Origin: Chitinophagaceae bacterium
Lineage (GTDB): Bacteria; Bacteroidota; Bacteroidia; Chitinophagales; Chitinophagaceae
NCBI GenBank assembly: GCA_947483345.1
Contig: CANKNL010000136.1
Span: forward strand, 1-8,052
Length of the DNA: 8,052 nucleotides
Reading direction: 5' to 3'
The position numbers were made by a program, and so were the translations under genes. How positions within the stretch are numbered: the first letter of the stretch is position 1; the number at the start of each line of letters is the position of its first letter. Positions 1 through 7,393 of the stretch are shown one piece after another. A model generated the notes under the pieces. It was not told where the DNA came from, ran no database searches, and was given only the letters and a program-made list of their open reading frames with translations.

Positions 1-1474
1 CCATGAACATATCCCAAAAACACATGCATATGCCAATGACCTTGATATTTTTGGTCATGCTTCTCTGTATCAATTTATTAACCGTACCGGTTCGGAAACA
101 GGTGGAAAAACATTGGCCGCATGGTTATCAAATCCGGCAGAGTTCAACCTGATTTTAAATAGACAAGCTGCCATTAAAGAACTTTCAAAACAATCCGTAT
201 GGCGGCAGACATTACAAGCAATTGGTGCTTCAAAACAAATTAAACAAGACACGATAAATCGTTTACAAAATTGGTTAGATGAGGAGAACCGATTCATCCA
301 TAATAAATTCTGGTTACTCTTTCGGTATTTGATACCATTGATCATACTCACAGTTTTACTTTTAAATATATCGGACTTGCTCAGTAATTATATAAGAAAT
401 TATTGTTTACTGGCTTCGGCATTATTTGCATTTTACATCAGTAAAAAAGTGACACCCCTGCATCAACAGGTTTCAAAAATGACTGATGAACTGGACGTAT
501 TGTCTGGCAGCATTCAATTGATTGAACAAAGCCAATTTACATCCCCCTTATTACAGGATCTGCAAAAGCAATTTAAACAACAGCAGGATAAAGCTTCTTT
601 ACAATTAAGCCGTCTCAAACATATTTTAGAACGGCTTGATCTCCGCTTTAATTTTGTTGTATTTATTCCGCTCGACATCTTATTACAATGGGACCTTCAA
701 CAGGTTATTGCATTGGAAAAATGGAAAGAACAAAATCATAAAAATATAAACAACTGGTTTACTGCTTTGGGAGAATTTGAAGCCCTTAACAGTTTGTCAA
801 CTTTATCTTTTAATCATCCCGATTGGTGTTTTCCGCTTTTTACAGAAACGCATTTTAATATTGAGGGCAAGGATATCGGACATCCGTTAATACCAGTTAA
901 TACCTGTGTTAACAATCCTATTCATATCAAGCATGCCGGCGAGTTAATGCTTGTTACCGGCAGCAATATGGCGGGTAAAAGCACCTACTTGCGCAGTATT
1001 GGTATCAATACCGTTTTAGCCATGGCTGGTGCACCTGTTTGTGCAACGTATTTTTGTTTATCGCCTGTTCAAATTATCAGCAGTATGCGCATTGCCGATA
1101 ATTTAGAAGAAAGTACGTCTACTTTCTATGCAGAATTAAAAAAATTAAAGACGGTTATTGATAAAGTCAATAACCATGAACCCATTTTTATTTTATTGGA
1201 TGAAATTTTAAGAGGCACCAACTCTTTAGACAGGCATACCGGTTCTGTCGCATTGATTAAACAACTGATAAAACAACGGGCAGCAGGCATCATTGCCACA
1301 CATGATGTTGAGCTGGCAAAAATGACAGATGCATACCCTGATCACATTTTAAATTATCATTTTGATGTGCAGGTAAACCAGGATGAACTGTATTTTGATT
1401 ACAGATTAAAAGAAGGTATTTGCACAAGTTTAAATGCGTCTATCTTAATGAAGAAAATTGGTATTGAATTATAA
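1..1474 (+). CDS. Membrane-anchored MutS-like ATPase (5' end cut by window)
   Basis: This is the C-terminal part of a MutS-family ATPase. The frame is open from base 2 to the TAA at 1472-1474, giving 490 visible residues, so the gene begins off the left edge. The TTG at 113 is an internal leucine, not a start. Residues 13-28 (DLDIFG, SLYQFINRT) match the block that opens the lever region in these proteins. Two hydrophobic stretches near residues 103-127 and 134-149 look like membrane helices, which true MutS and MutS2 lack. The ATPase core has Walker A GSNMAGKST (320-328), the MutS signature region STSTFYAELKKLK (371-383), Walker B FILLDEILRGTNS (396-408) and the ATHD switch (432-435), all apparently intact. 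Family members are about 600 residues, so roughly 100 are missing, probably with further membrane helices. The family's role is unknown to me, and the mismatch-recognition domain of MutS is not expected. The gene converges on rseP. Confidence 0.93.
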   Translation, partial: HEHIPKTHAYANDLDIFGHASLYQFINRTGSETGGKTLAAWLSNPAEFNLILNRQAAIKELSKQSVWRQTLQAIGASKQIKQDTINRLQNWLDEENRFIHNKFWLLFRYLIPLIILTVLLLNISDLLSNYIRNYCLLASALFAFYISKKVTPLHQQVSKMTDELDVLSGSIQLIEQSQFTSPLLQDLQKQFKQQQDKASLQLSRLKHILERLDLRFNFVVFIPLDILLQWDLQQVIALEKWKEQNHKNINNWFTALGEFEALNSLSTLSFNHPDWCFPLFTETHFNIEGKDIGHPLIPVNTCVNNPIHIKHAGELMLVTGSNMAGKSTYLRSIGINTVLAMAGAPVCATYFCLSPVQIISSMRIADNLEESTSTFYAELKKLKTVIDKVNNHEPIFILLDEILRGTNSLDRHTGSVALIKQLIKQRAAGIIATHDVELAKMTDAYPDHILNYHFDVQVNQDELYFDYRLKEGICTSLNASILMKKIGIEL

Positions 1475-1533
1475 GAACTGAATTTTACTAGTTTAAGTTT
1501 TGAGCTAATTGTAACAATCTGTCATTTCATTAA
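1475..1533. other. Convergent 59-base intergenic gap, no clear terminator
   Basis: This gap separates the stop of the MutS-like gene from the stop of rseP, which face each other. It is AT-rich. It contains a 6-base palindrome (ACTAGT) and a small 5-base inverted repeat (ATTGT-A-ACAAT) whose one-base loop is too tight to fold. I see no GC-rich stem followed by a T run on either strand, so no intrinsic terminator can be called for either transcript. Confidence 0.6.
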
Positions 1534-2925
1534 CTACCTCCCCTTTCCCCATCCAAACCAATCGTTTCCATTTGCATACAACATCAAAGCCAATAAAATA
1601 ACCATTCCAAAAATTTGCGCATACTCTAAAAATTTCTCACTTGGTTTACGCCCCGTGATCATCTCGCCTAATGTAAATAAAACATGGCCACCATCCAAAG
1701 CGGGTATCGGTAACAGGTTCATAAAGGCCAGAATAATAGAAAAGAATGCGGTAATGGTCCAGAAATGTTCCCAATCCCATTGGGTTCCAGAAAAAACAGA
1801 CCCCATCGCCTTAAAGCCACCAACACCTTTATAGGCGCCCGTTTCGGGAGATAATATTTTTTTAAATTGATCAATATAAAACTGCAGTTCTTTTCCTGCT
1901 CTTTTTACACCGGCAGGAATGGCAGCAAAAAAACCATATTTCTTAACTTCAAATTTATAAATCCCCAAACTATCATATGCTTCATGACTGTTGGGAGGAT
2001 TAAATCCGATTTTACCGCCATTAACAAGTGTGGTTGTAAAATTAAAAGTGTCCCTATTTCTTTTAACAGTCAGGTTTATAGTATCGCCTTTTTTTTGTTT
2101 TTTCATGAATGCAGAAAACTCATCATAGAAACGGGTTTCAACAGAATCTACGCCAATGATCAAATCCCCTACCCTTAAACCGGATTGATAAGCAATACTG
2201 GTATCATCAACAACCGAAACCATTACAGGAACCCGTGGGCTGATCAACGGGCCTTCAGTTAATTTCTTTTTTTCTATCAGTTTACCAATCAGATCAACCG
2301 GCATATCCATTGTCATTTCTTTGCCGTCTCTTTCAAGTGTTACATTTTTATTAACCACCAATATTTTCTTTAAGATATCGGTATATTCAATAACCGGATT
2401 GCCATCAACAGCTAATACCTTATCGCCGTTTTTAAATCCCAGATCATTAAAAATAGAATCGTTGAATGAGATACCATATTTTAATGAAGATGCCGGAATT
2501 TTTTTCTCGCCCCAAACCATTAATATGGCTGCATAAATAACAAAGGCCAACAAAATATTGACGGTTACCCCGCCCAACATAATGATCAACCGTTGCCAGG
2601 CCGGCTTACTTCTAAACTCCCATGATTGGGGTGGTAGTTTTAAGGATTCCTTATCCATACTTTCATCTACCATGCCCGAAATTTTTACATAGCCTCCTAA
2701 TGGTAGCCAGCCTATACCATAAACAGTATCGCCAATTTTCTTTTTAAATATTGAAAACCAGGGATCAAAAAAAAGATAAAATTTTTCAACCCTACATTTA
2801 AACCACTTGGCAGTTATATAATGTCCAAATTCATGCAGAATTACAAGTATAGAAAGCGATAATAAAAGCTGCGCTACTTTTAAACCCACACTTGGCCAGT
2901 TTATTGCTAATAAGGTCATATCCAT
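1534..2925 (-). CDS. rseP: RseP-type site-2 intramembrane zinc protease
   Basis: The gene encodes a 463-residue member of the M50 (S2P) family, which cuts membrane-embedded substrates such as anti-sigma factors or signal-peptide remnants in the inner membrane. Zinc motif HEFGH lies at residues 31-35 inside the first membrane helix (about 14-35). The third zinc ligand is expected at D411 in NLLPIPALDGGH (403-414). Further helices lie near 113-137, 388-410 and 432-450. Between them are two PDZ-like segments, about 145-215 (GFKNGDKVLAVDG) and 230-300 (SGLRVGDLIIGVD), so it has the tandem-PDZ layout of E. coli RseP. Length is normal for the family. The start is the ATG at 2923-2925; a second ATG two codons in is also possible. 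The leader is AT-rich and has no Shine-Dalgarno. It is the last gene of the leftward run, 59 bases after dxr. The name rests on family membership; its actual substrate here is unknown. Confidence 0.96.
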   Translation of the reverse strand: MDMTLLAINWPSVGLKVAQLLLSLSILVILHEFGHYITAKWFKCRVEKFYLFFDPWFSIFKKKIGDTVYGIGWLPLGGYVKISGMVDESMDKESLKLPPQSWEFRSKPAWQRLIIMLGGVTVNILLAFVIYAAILMVWGEKKIPASSLKYGISFNDSIFNDLGFKNGDKVLAVDGNPVIEYTDILKKILVVNKNVTLERDGKEMTMDMPVDLIGKLIEKKKLTEGPLISPRVPVMVSVVDDTSIAYQSGLRVGDLIIGVDSVETRFYDEFSAFMKKQKKGDTINLTVKRNRDTFNFTTTLVNGGKIGFNPPNSHEAYDSLGIYKFEVKKYGFFAAIPAGVKRAGKELQFYIDQFKKILSPETGAYKGVGGFKAMGSVFSGTQWDWEHFWTITAFFSIILAFMNLLPIPALDGGHVLFTLGEMITGRKPSEKFLEYAQIFGMVILLALMLYANGNDWFGWGKGR

Positions 2926-2984
2926 TTAAAATAAATTAGTTATTAATTGATCCGGTAAATAGTTGTAAAGTCAATCAGAATTAA

Positions 2985-4154
2985 TTACAGGTTTATCAAC
3001 GAAGCCGCAAAATTACGGGCTTCGCCATCGCTTTCAAAATATTCCTGTAAAGTTGGATTTTCAATAAAGTGCACCTGTTGCATGGTTTTTTCAACCATGG
3101 CGGTCATATCTAAAAAGCCAATACGGTTGCGCAGAAAGGCCCACACGGCAATTTCATTGGCCGCATTTAATATACAAGGCATATTGCCGGCCTTATTTAA
3201 GGCTTCAATGGCCAAGGCCAAATTTCGGAAAGTTTTAACATCTGGTTCTTCAAAATGCAAGGCCGGGTACTTGCGAAAATTAAGTCGCGGAAAATCGTTC
3301 TTTAACCTACCCGGAAATGCCATGGCATACTGAATGGGTAATTTCATATCGGGTAAACCCATTTGCGCTTTAATACTCCCATCTTCAAACTGTACCATGC
3401 TGTGAATAATACTTTGAGGATGAATAACCACTTCAATTTGATCGGGTCTCAAATTAAAAAGCCATTTGGCCTCTATCATCTCAAGCCCTTTATTCATAAG
3501 GGTTGCAGAATCTATAGAAATTTTAGCCCCCATGCTCCAGTTGGGATGTTGCAAGGCATGATCTCTTTTTACATTGACCAGAAAATTGGGCTTTTTACCA
3601 AAAAACGGTCCCCCGCTTGCGGTCAGAATAATTTTTTCAATGGGGTTTCTGGATTCCCCTACCAGGCATTGAAAAATGGCAGAATGTTCACTATCTACAG
3701 GTATAATCGGGGCTCTTTTTTCTATCGCTTTTTGCATAACAATATCGCCTGCAACAACTAATGTTTCCTTATTAGCCAGGCCTACTGCTTTACCTTTCTC
3801 TACTGCCTTTAATGTTGGTTTAAGACCTGCAAATCCAACTATGCCTGCCAGCATCATATCATACGTATCAAAATCCGCCACTTCTTCAAGTGCCGCTTCT
3901 CCGGAAAAAACCTTTATATCCGTAGAGGATAACGCTTCTTTTAGCTTTAGATATTTTGTGTCATCACCAATAACAACCGCATTGGGCCTGAATTCCAAAG
4001 CCTGCGTTAGTAATAATTCATCATTGGTTTGGGCTGTTAATATTTCAACTTCAAATAATCCGGCATTGGCACGGATAACTTCCAGTGCCTGGGTACCTAT
4101 TGACCCTGTTGAACCAAATATTGCAATTCGCTTTTTTATAGATTGATCGGCCAT
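2985..4154 (-). CDS. dxr: 1-deoxy-D-xylulose 5-phosphate reductoisomerase
   Basis: Dxr (IspC) rearranges and reduces 1-deoxyxylulose 5-phosphate to 2-C-methyl-D-erythritol 4-phosphate with NADPH. This is the first committed step of the MEP isoprenoid pathway, in the cytoplasm. The 389-residue length is typical. The NADPH-binding glycine motif GSTGSIG is at 14-20 and the ANKE block at 127-130. Metal ligands are D154 and E156 in PVDSEHSA, with E225 in the LMNKGLE block. Substrate contacts include ASGGPF (179-184), HPNW (203-206) and HPQSIIHS (245-252). The flexible active-site loop GLPDMKLPIQ is at 266-275. All expected catalytic residues are present. The ATG at 4152-4154 follows an AT-rich leader without Shine-Dalgarno. 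It sits 27 bases after argH and 59 bases before rseP, so co-transcription with both is likely. The dxr-rseP pairing is common in bacteria. Confidence 0.98.
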   Translation of the reverse strand: MADQSIKKRIAIFGSTGSIGTQALEVIRANAGLFEVEILTAQTNDELLLTQALEFRPNAVVIGDDTKYLKLKEALSSTDIKVFSGEAALEEVADFDTYDMMLAGIVGFAGLKPTLKAVEKGKAVGLANKETLVVAGDIVMQKAIEKRAPIIPVDSEHSAIFQCLVGESRNPIEKIILTASGGPFFGKKPNFLVNVKRDHALQHPNWSMGAKISIDSATLMNKGLEMIEAKWLFNLRPDQIEVVIHPQSIIHSMVQFEDGSIKAQMGLPDMKLPIQYAMAFPGRLKNDFPRLNFRKYPALHFEEPDVKTFRNLALAIEALNKAGNMPCILNAANEIAVWAFLRNRIGFLDMTAMVEKTMQQVHFIENPTLQEYFESDGEARNFAASLINL

Positions 4155-4181
4155 TATTTTTTTAAAATTATTACGACAAAT

Positions 4182-5513
4182 CTAACTTAATAATTGTTGT
4201 AACGCATTTTTCACTTTACTAAAATTGAACTTCTGTATAATATCGTTCATGTGTAATTTGATCTCCTGATTACACAGGTTACCCATTGAACCTGCATGTG
4301 TATGATGTAGTGAATCCGAATGGGAAAAATTTCCGGCTTTAATATCTTCAGCTACTTTTTTATAGGCATCCCGGAATGGCATACCCGCTGAAACCAGTTT
4401 ATTCACTACCTCCACACTAAAAATGAATTTATATTTCTCATCTTTAAGTAAATCTTTTTTTATTTCAATATTCGCAAGCATGAGTCCGGTCATATACAAA
4501 CAATCATTCAGATTTTTAAAAGCAGGCATGATATGTTCCTTTATTAACTGAAGGTCGCGATGATACCCTGACGGTAAATTGATTGTCATCATCATAATTT
4601 CATTGGGCAATGCCTGCAACCGGTTGCCATGAGAACGGATCAATTCAAAAACATCCGGATTTTTTTTATGAGGCATGATGCTGCTACCAGTGGTTAATTC
4701 ATCGGGGAACGAAATAAAGGCAAAATTCTGATTCAGGTATAAACAGCAATCCATACTAAACTTAGACAGTGTGGCGGCTATATTTGCCAATGCAGATGCC
4801 ACAATGCGTTCAGTTTTACCCCTGCTCATTTGAGCATACACCACATTATAATTCATATTATCGAAACCCAACAGATCCGTTGTCATTTGTCTGTTTATAG
4901 GAAATGAAGAGCCATAGCCTGCTGCTGAGCCCAATGGATTTTTATTGACGACTTGATAAGCCGCTTCCAATGTAATGAGATCATCAACCAGACTTTCGGC
5001 ATAAGCACCAAACCATAAACCAAAAGAAGAAGGCATCGCTAATTGCAGATGGGTATAGCCGGGTAATAAATCGGCCTTATACTTTTCACTCTGTAACATC
5101 AACAGATCAAAAAGTTCTTTTGTATGACCTACTGTTTTTTCAATCTCTGCTCTCAGGTATAATTTCAGATCTACCAGCACCTGGTCGTTTCTGCTTCTGG
5201 CACTGTGAATTTTTTTTCCTACATCGCCCAATTTTTGGGTTAACATCAATTCTACCTGTGAATGAATATCTTCTACCCCATCATCTAAAGCGAAATCGCC
5301 TTTTTCAATTTGCTTTCCTATTTCCTTTAATCCATCTTCTAATAAATGCCATTCATTTTTTGTTAATAACCCAACAGATTCCAGCATTTTTACATGCGCT
5401 AATGACCCCCAAATATCAAATACAGCCAGACTTTTATCCAGATCCCTGTCATTACCCACCGTAAATTTTTCCACTTCTACCAATGTTGTATTATCTTTTT
5501 GCCAGAGTTTCAT
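4182..5513 (-). CDS. argH: Argininosuccinate lyase
   Basis: ArgH splits argininosuccinate into arginine and fumarate, the last step of arginine synthesis. The 443-residue protein belongs to the fumarase/aspartase superfamily and acts as a cytoplasmic tetramer whose active sites are built from three subunits. The three conserved regions are visible: HSARSRNDQ at 103-111, GYTHLQ at 152-157 with T154 and H155, and the mobile signature loop GSSIMPHKKNPD at 276-287 carrying the catalytic serine. The N-terminus (MKLWQKDNTT) lacks the GGRF stretch found in many proteobacterial ArgH proteins; this matches Bacteroidota versions that I remember, so the start need not be wrong. The C-terminal HHTHAGSMGNLCN block (403-415) is also like Bacteroides ArgH. 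The ATG at 5511-5513 lies 28 bases after the argE stop, with an A/T-only style leader. dxr follows after 27 bases. Confidence 0.98.
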   Translation of the reverse strand: MKLWQKDNTTLVEVEKFTVGNDRDLDKSLAVFDIWGSLAHVKMLESVGLLTKNEWHLLEDGLKEIGKQIEKGDFALDDGVEDIHSQVELMLTQKLGDVGKKIHSARSRNDQVLVDLKLYLRAEIEKTVGHTKELFDLLMLQSEKYKADLLPGYTHLQLAMPSSFGLWFGAYAESLVDDLITLEAAYQVVNKNPLGSAAGYGSSFPINRQMTTDLLGFDNMNYNVVYAQMSRGKTERIVASALANIAATLSKFSMDCCLYLNQNFAFISFPDELTTGSSIMPHKKNPDVFELIRSHGNRLQALPNEIMMMTINLPSGYHRDLQLIKEHIMPAFKNLNDCLYMTGLMLANIEIKKDLLKDEKYKFIFSVEVVNKLVSAGMPFRDAYKKVAEDIKAGNFSHSDSLHHTHAGSMGNLCNQEIKLHMNDIIQKFNFSKVKNALQQLLS

Positions 5514-5541
5514 GTGACTTATATTTTTTGATTATTTTTTA

Positions 5542-6606
5542 TCAAACAACCTGTTCCAGTATTTTAATATAGGTTTTTATGCCTTCTTCAATTTCGGATA
5601 AATAAATAAACTCATCTGCAGTATGACTTCTGGCACTATCGCCGGGCCCACATTTTAACACAGGTGCTGGTATTAAAGCCGCATCTGAAGTGGTGGGAGA
5701 ACCATAAGTTTGTTTACCCAAATTTATTCCGGCTTTAACAAGCGGATGTGCTTTATCAATTTTTGATGAGCGCAGGCGAGTACTTCTGGGTTTAATGCTT
5801 GAATGGATATGGCTTTTTATTGTTTCCAATAATTGTTCCTGGCTGTACACATCTGTTACTCTGATATCAACAACAAAATGGCAAACTGCAGGTACCACAT
5901 TATGTGCTTTATTATCGGTATGGATCGACGTTACCGACATTTTTATTTCGCCCAACGTTTCAGATATTTCCGGGAACCGGTATTGTTGAAACCATTTCAT
6001 ATCCTCTATGGCTTTATAGATCGCATTTTCGCCTTCATCTCTGGCGGCATGCCCGGCCTTACCTGTTGCCATACAATCAAGCACCAGCAAGCCTTTTTCG
6101 GCAATGGCCAAATTTGTTTGGGTTGGCTCACCAACGATTGCCAGATCTATTTTGGGTAACAGTGGCAAGATACTTTCAATGCCGTTTTGTCCGCTTATTT
6201 CTTCTTCTGCAGTAGCCGCCAAAATAATATTATATTTTAAATTTTCATTTGCATAAAAATGACAAAATGCAGCCATTAAACTTACCAAACATCCCCCGGC
6301 ATCGTTACTGCCAAGTCCGAATAATTTTTGTCCTTCTATGGTTGGTAAAAATGGATCTTTACTGTACTGCGTATTGGGCTTAACGGTATCATGATGTGAA
6401 TTAAGGAGCAGTGTTGGTTTAGAGGCATCAACGTATTTATTAACAGCCCATACATTGTTGAGGTGCCTTTTAAATGGTATGTTTCTAATCTTAAAATAAG
6501 ACTCAATAATGGCTGCCGTTTTATCCTCTTCTTTACTGAAAGAAGGCGTTGCTATTAATTTTTTTAACAGCTCAACGGCATCCTGATTTGGTTTACTATT
6601 TTTCAT
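5542..6606 (-). CDS. argE: M20 deacylase of N-acylornithine or N-acylcitrulline (ArgE type)
   Basis: This 354-residue zinc peptidase-family M20 enzyme most likely removes the acyl group from the arginine-pathway intermediate, as its place between argB and argH indicates. With an ArgF'-type transcarbamylase the natural substrate would be N-acetyl- or N-succinylcitrulline rather than acetylornithine. Metal and catalytic residues by motif are H71 and D73 (NSHHDTV), D102 (GSNDAGG), E135 as general base and E136 as ligand (TAEEEISG), E160 (VGEPT) and H328 (RSHTADEF). The dimerisation lid lies about 170-280, including GKAGHAARDEG (182-192). The start ATG (6604-6606) overlaps the argB stop as ATGA, which supports this start and suggests translational coupling. 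Other M20 activities, such as succinyl-diaminopimelate desuccinylase, cannot be excluded from motifs alone, but the context strongly favours arginine synthesis. Confidence 0.94.
   Translation of the reverse strand: MKNSKPNQDAVELLKKLIATPSFSKEEDKTAAIIESYFKIRNIPFKRHLNNVWAVNKYVDASKPTLLLNSHHDTVKPNTQYSKDPFLPTIEGQKLFGLGSNDAGGCLVSLMAAFCHFYANENLKYNIILAATAEEEISGQNGIESILPLLPKIDLAIVGEPTQTNLAIAEKGLLVLDCMATGKAGHAARDEGENAIYKAIEDMKWFQQYRFPEISETLGEIKMSVTSIHTDNKAHNVVPAVCHFVVDIRVTDVYSQEQLLETIKSHIHSSIKPRSTRLRSSKIDKAHPLVKAGINLGKQTYGSPTTSDAALIPAPVLKCGPGDSARSHTADEFIYLSEIEEGIKTYIKILEQVV
6603..6606 (-). promoter_or_regulatory. ATGA stop/start overlap of argB and argE
   Basis: The argB stop TGA and the argE start ATG share bases to form ATGA on the minus strand. 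No Shine-Dalgarno motif precedes it, so argE is probably translated by ribosomes finishing argB. The overlap fixes the argE start. Confidence 0.8.
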
Positions 6607-7391
6607 TGCCTGATTAAAGTGCCGCTTGGTTGGTCAGACATATTTTGCATGAGATCTTTTGCATCACCAATCAATACCTCTTTAACACCATTTTCAATGG
6701 CCATAAACGCATTTTCAATTTTTGGTAAAATACCATCAGCGAGTTTTTTATCAAGTAACAACTGTTGATATATTTTTTTATTTATTATAGGGATAACTGA
6801 ATTTTCATCTTGTACATTTTCCAGCACCCCTTTCTTTTCAAAACAATAGACCAATCTTACATCATATTGTTTGGATAAGGACCTCGCCAATACAGAAGCG
6901 ATGGTATCTGCATTGGTATTTAACAGTTGTCCTTTACCATCATGCGTGATGGGTGCGATTACTGGCACCAGATTGTTATTTACTAAAAGCAACATATTTT
7001 TTACATCTATGTTTGTATGCACATCGCCTACAAATCCATAATCTATTTCACCAACAGGCCTTTTTAATGCCGGGATTATATTTGCATCAGCACCGGTTAA
7101 TCCGATGGCATGGCAATTAAATGCCTGCAAAGCGGCTACCAGTTTTTTATTTATTAACCCGGCGTAAACCATCGTTACCAGGTCAATCGTAGGGGCGTCA
7201 GTAATGCGTCTACCCATCACATAATGAGGCTCTATCCCCAATTGTTTACCGATAGATGTAGCCAGTTTACCGCCACCATGTACTAAAATTTTAGGTGCAT
7301 CGATAGCCGCAAAATCATTAAGGCATGATGCCAATGCAGACTCATCATCAATAACATGTCCACCAATTTTTATAACGAATAACCTGTTCAT
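6603..7391 (-). CDS. argB: N-acetylglutamate kinase (amino-acid kinase family)
   Basis: ArgB phosphorylates the gamma-carboxyl of N-acetylglutamate (or N-succinylglutamate, if the succinyl route is used) with ATP, the second step of arginine synthesis. The 262-residue protein has the amino-acid kinase fold. K8 in the KIGG loop and the glycine loop VHGGGK (37-42) hold the phosphates. GRRITD (60-65) carries the substrate-binding arginine. NTNADTIAS (158-166) contains catalytic D162, and K224 in GILPKIENA corresponds to the second catalytic lysine. The protein starts directly at the first strand, without the N-terminal helix that arginine-inhibited hexameric kinases use, so it resembles the dimeric arginine-insensitive E. 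coli type. This fits the presence of a deacylase (linear pathway) next door. Its ATG shares one base with the argF' stop (TAATG) and its stop overlaps the argE start by four bases. Confidence 0.97.
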   Translation of the reverse strand: MNRLFVIKIGGHVIDDESALASCLNDFAAIDAPKILVHGGGKLATSIGKQLGIEPHYVMGRRITDAPTIDLVTMVYAGLINKKLVAALQAFNCHAIGLTGADANIIPALKRPVGEIDYGFVGDVHTNIDVKNMLLLVNNNLVPVIAPITHDGKGQLLNTNADTIASVLARSLSKQYDVRLVYCFEKKGVLENVQDENSVIPIINKKIYQQLLLDKKLADGILPKIENAFMAIENGVKEVLIGDAKDLMQNMSDQPSGTLIRQ

Positions 7392-7393
7392 TA
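7389..7393 (-). promoter_or_regulatory. TAATG stop/start overlap of argF' and argB
   Basis: The argF' stop TAA and the argB start ATG share one base (TAATG on the minus strand). There is no Shine-Dalgarno motif upstream, so translational coupling is likely, and the overlap supports the argB start chosen here. Confidence 0.8.

Noticed and set aside
113..115. TTG at 113 as the start of the MutS-like gene
   Set aside because: The same frame is open to the window edge, and the residues before it (DLDIFG, SLYQFINRT) are conserved family sequence, so the gene starts off-window.
1485..1515. ACTAGT palindrome and the ATTGT/ACAAT inverted repeat as a terminator
   Set aside because: The stems are short and AT-rich, the loop is too small in one case, and no T tract is positioned after them.
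2093..2106. A8 tract in rseP read as A-AAA-AAA, a possible -1 slippery site or phase-variable tract
   Set aside because: A -1 shift meets a stop within about eight codons, no stimulatory structure is evident, and Lys-rich codons explain the tract in an AT-rich genome.
3363..4146. Plus-strand open frames of 130-156 codons opposite dxr (3363-3761 and 3676-4146)
   Set aside because: They lie entirely within the well-supported dxr gene on the other strand, resemble no family I know, and are explained by codon bias of the real gene.
5210..5217. A8 tract in argH (GGA-AAA-AAA-ATT) as a slippage site
   Set aside because: It encodes conserved Gly-Lys-Lys-Ile just before the HSARSRNDQ motif; there is no sign of programmed shifting in this housekeeping enzyme.
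5120..6215. Plus-strand open frames opposite argH and argE
   Set aside because: They overlap one another in different frames and sit antisense to genes with complete catalytic motifs; there is no leader or plausible product.
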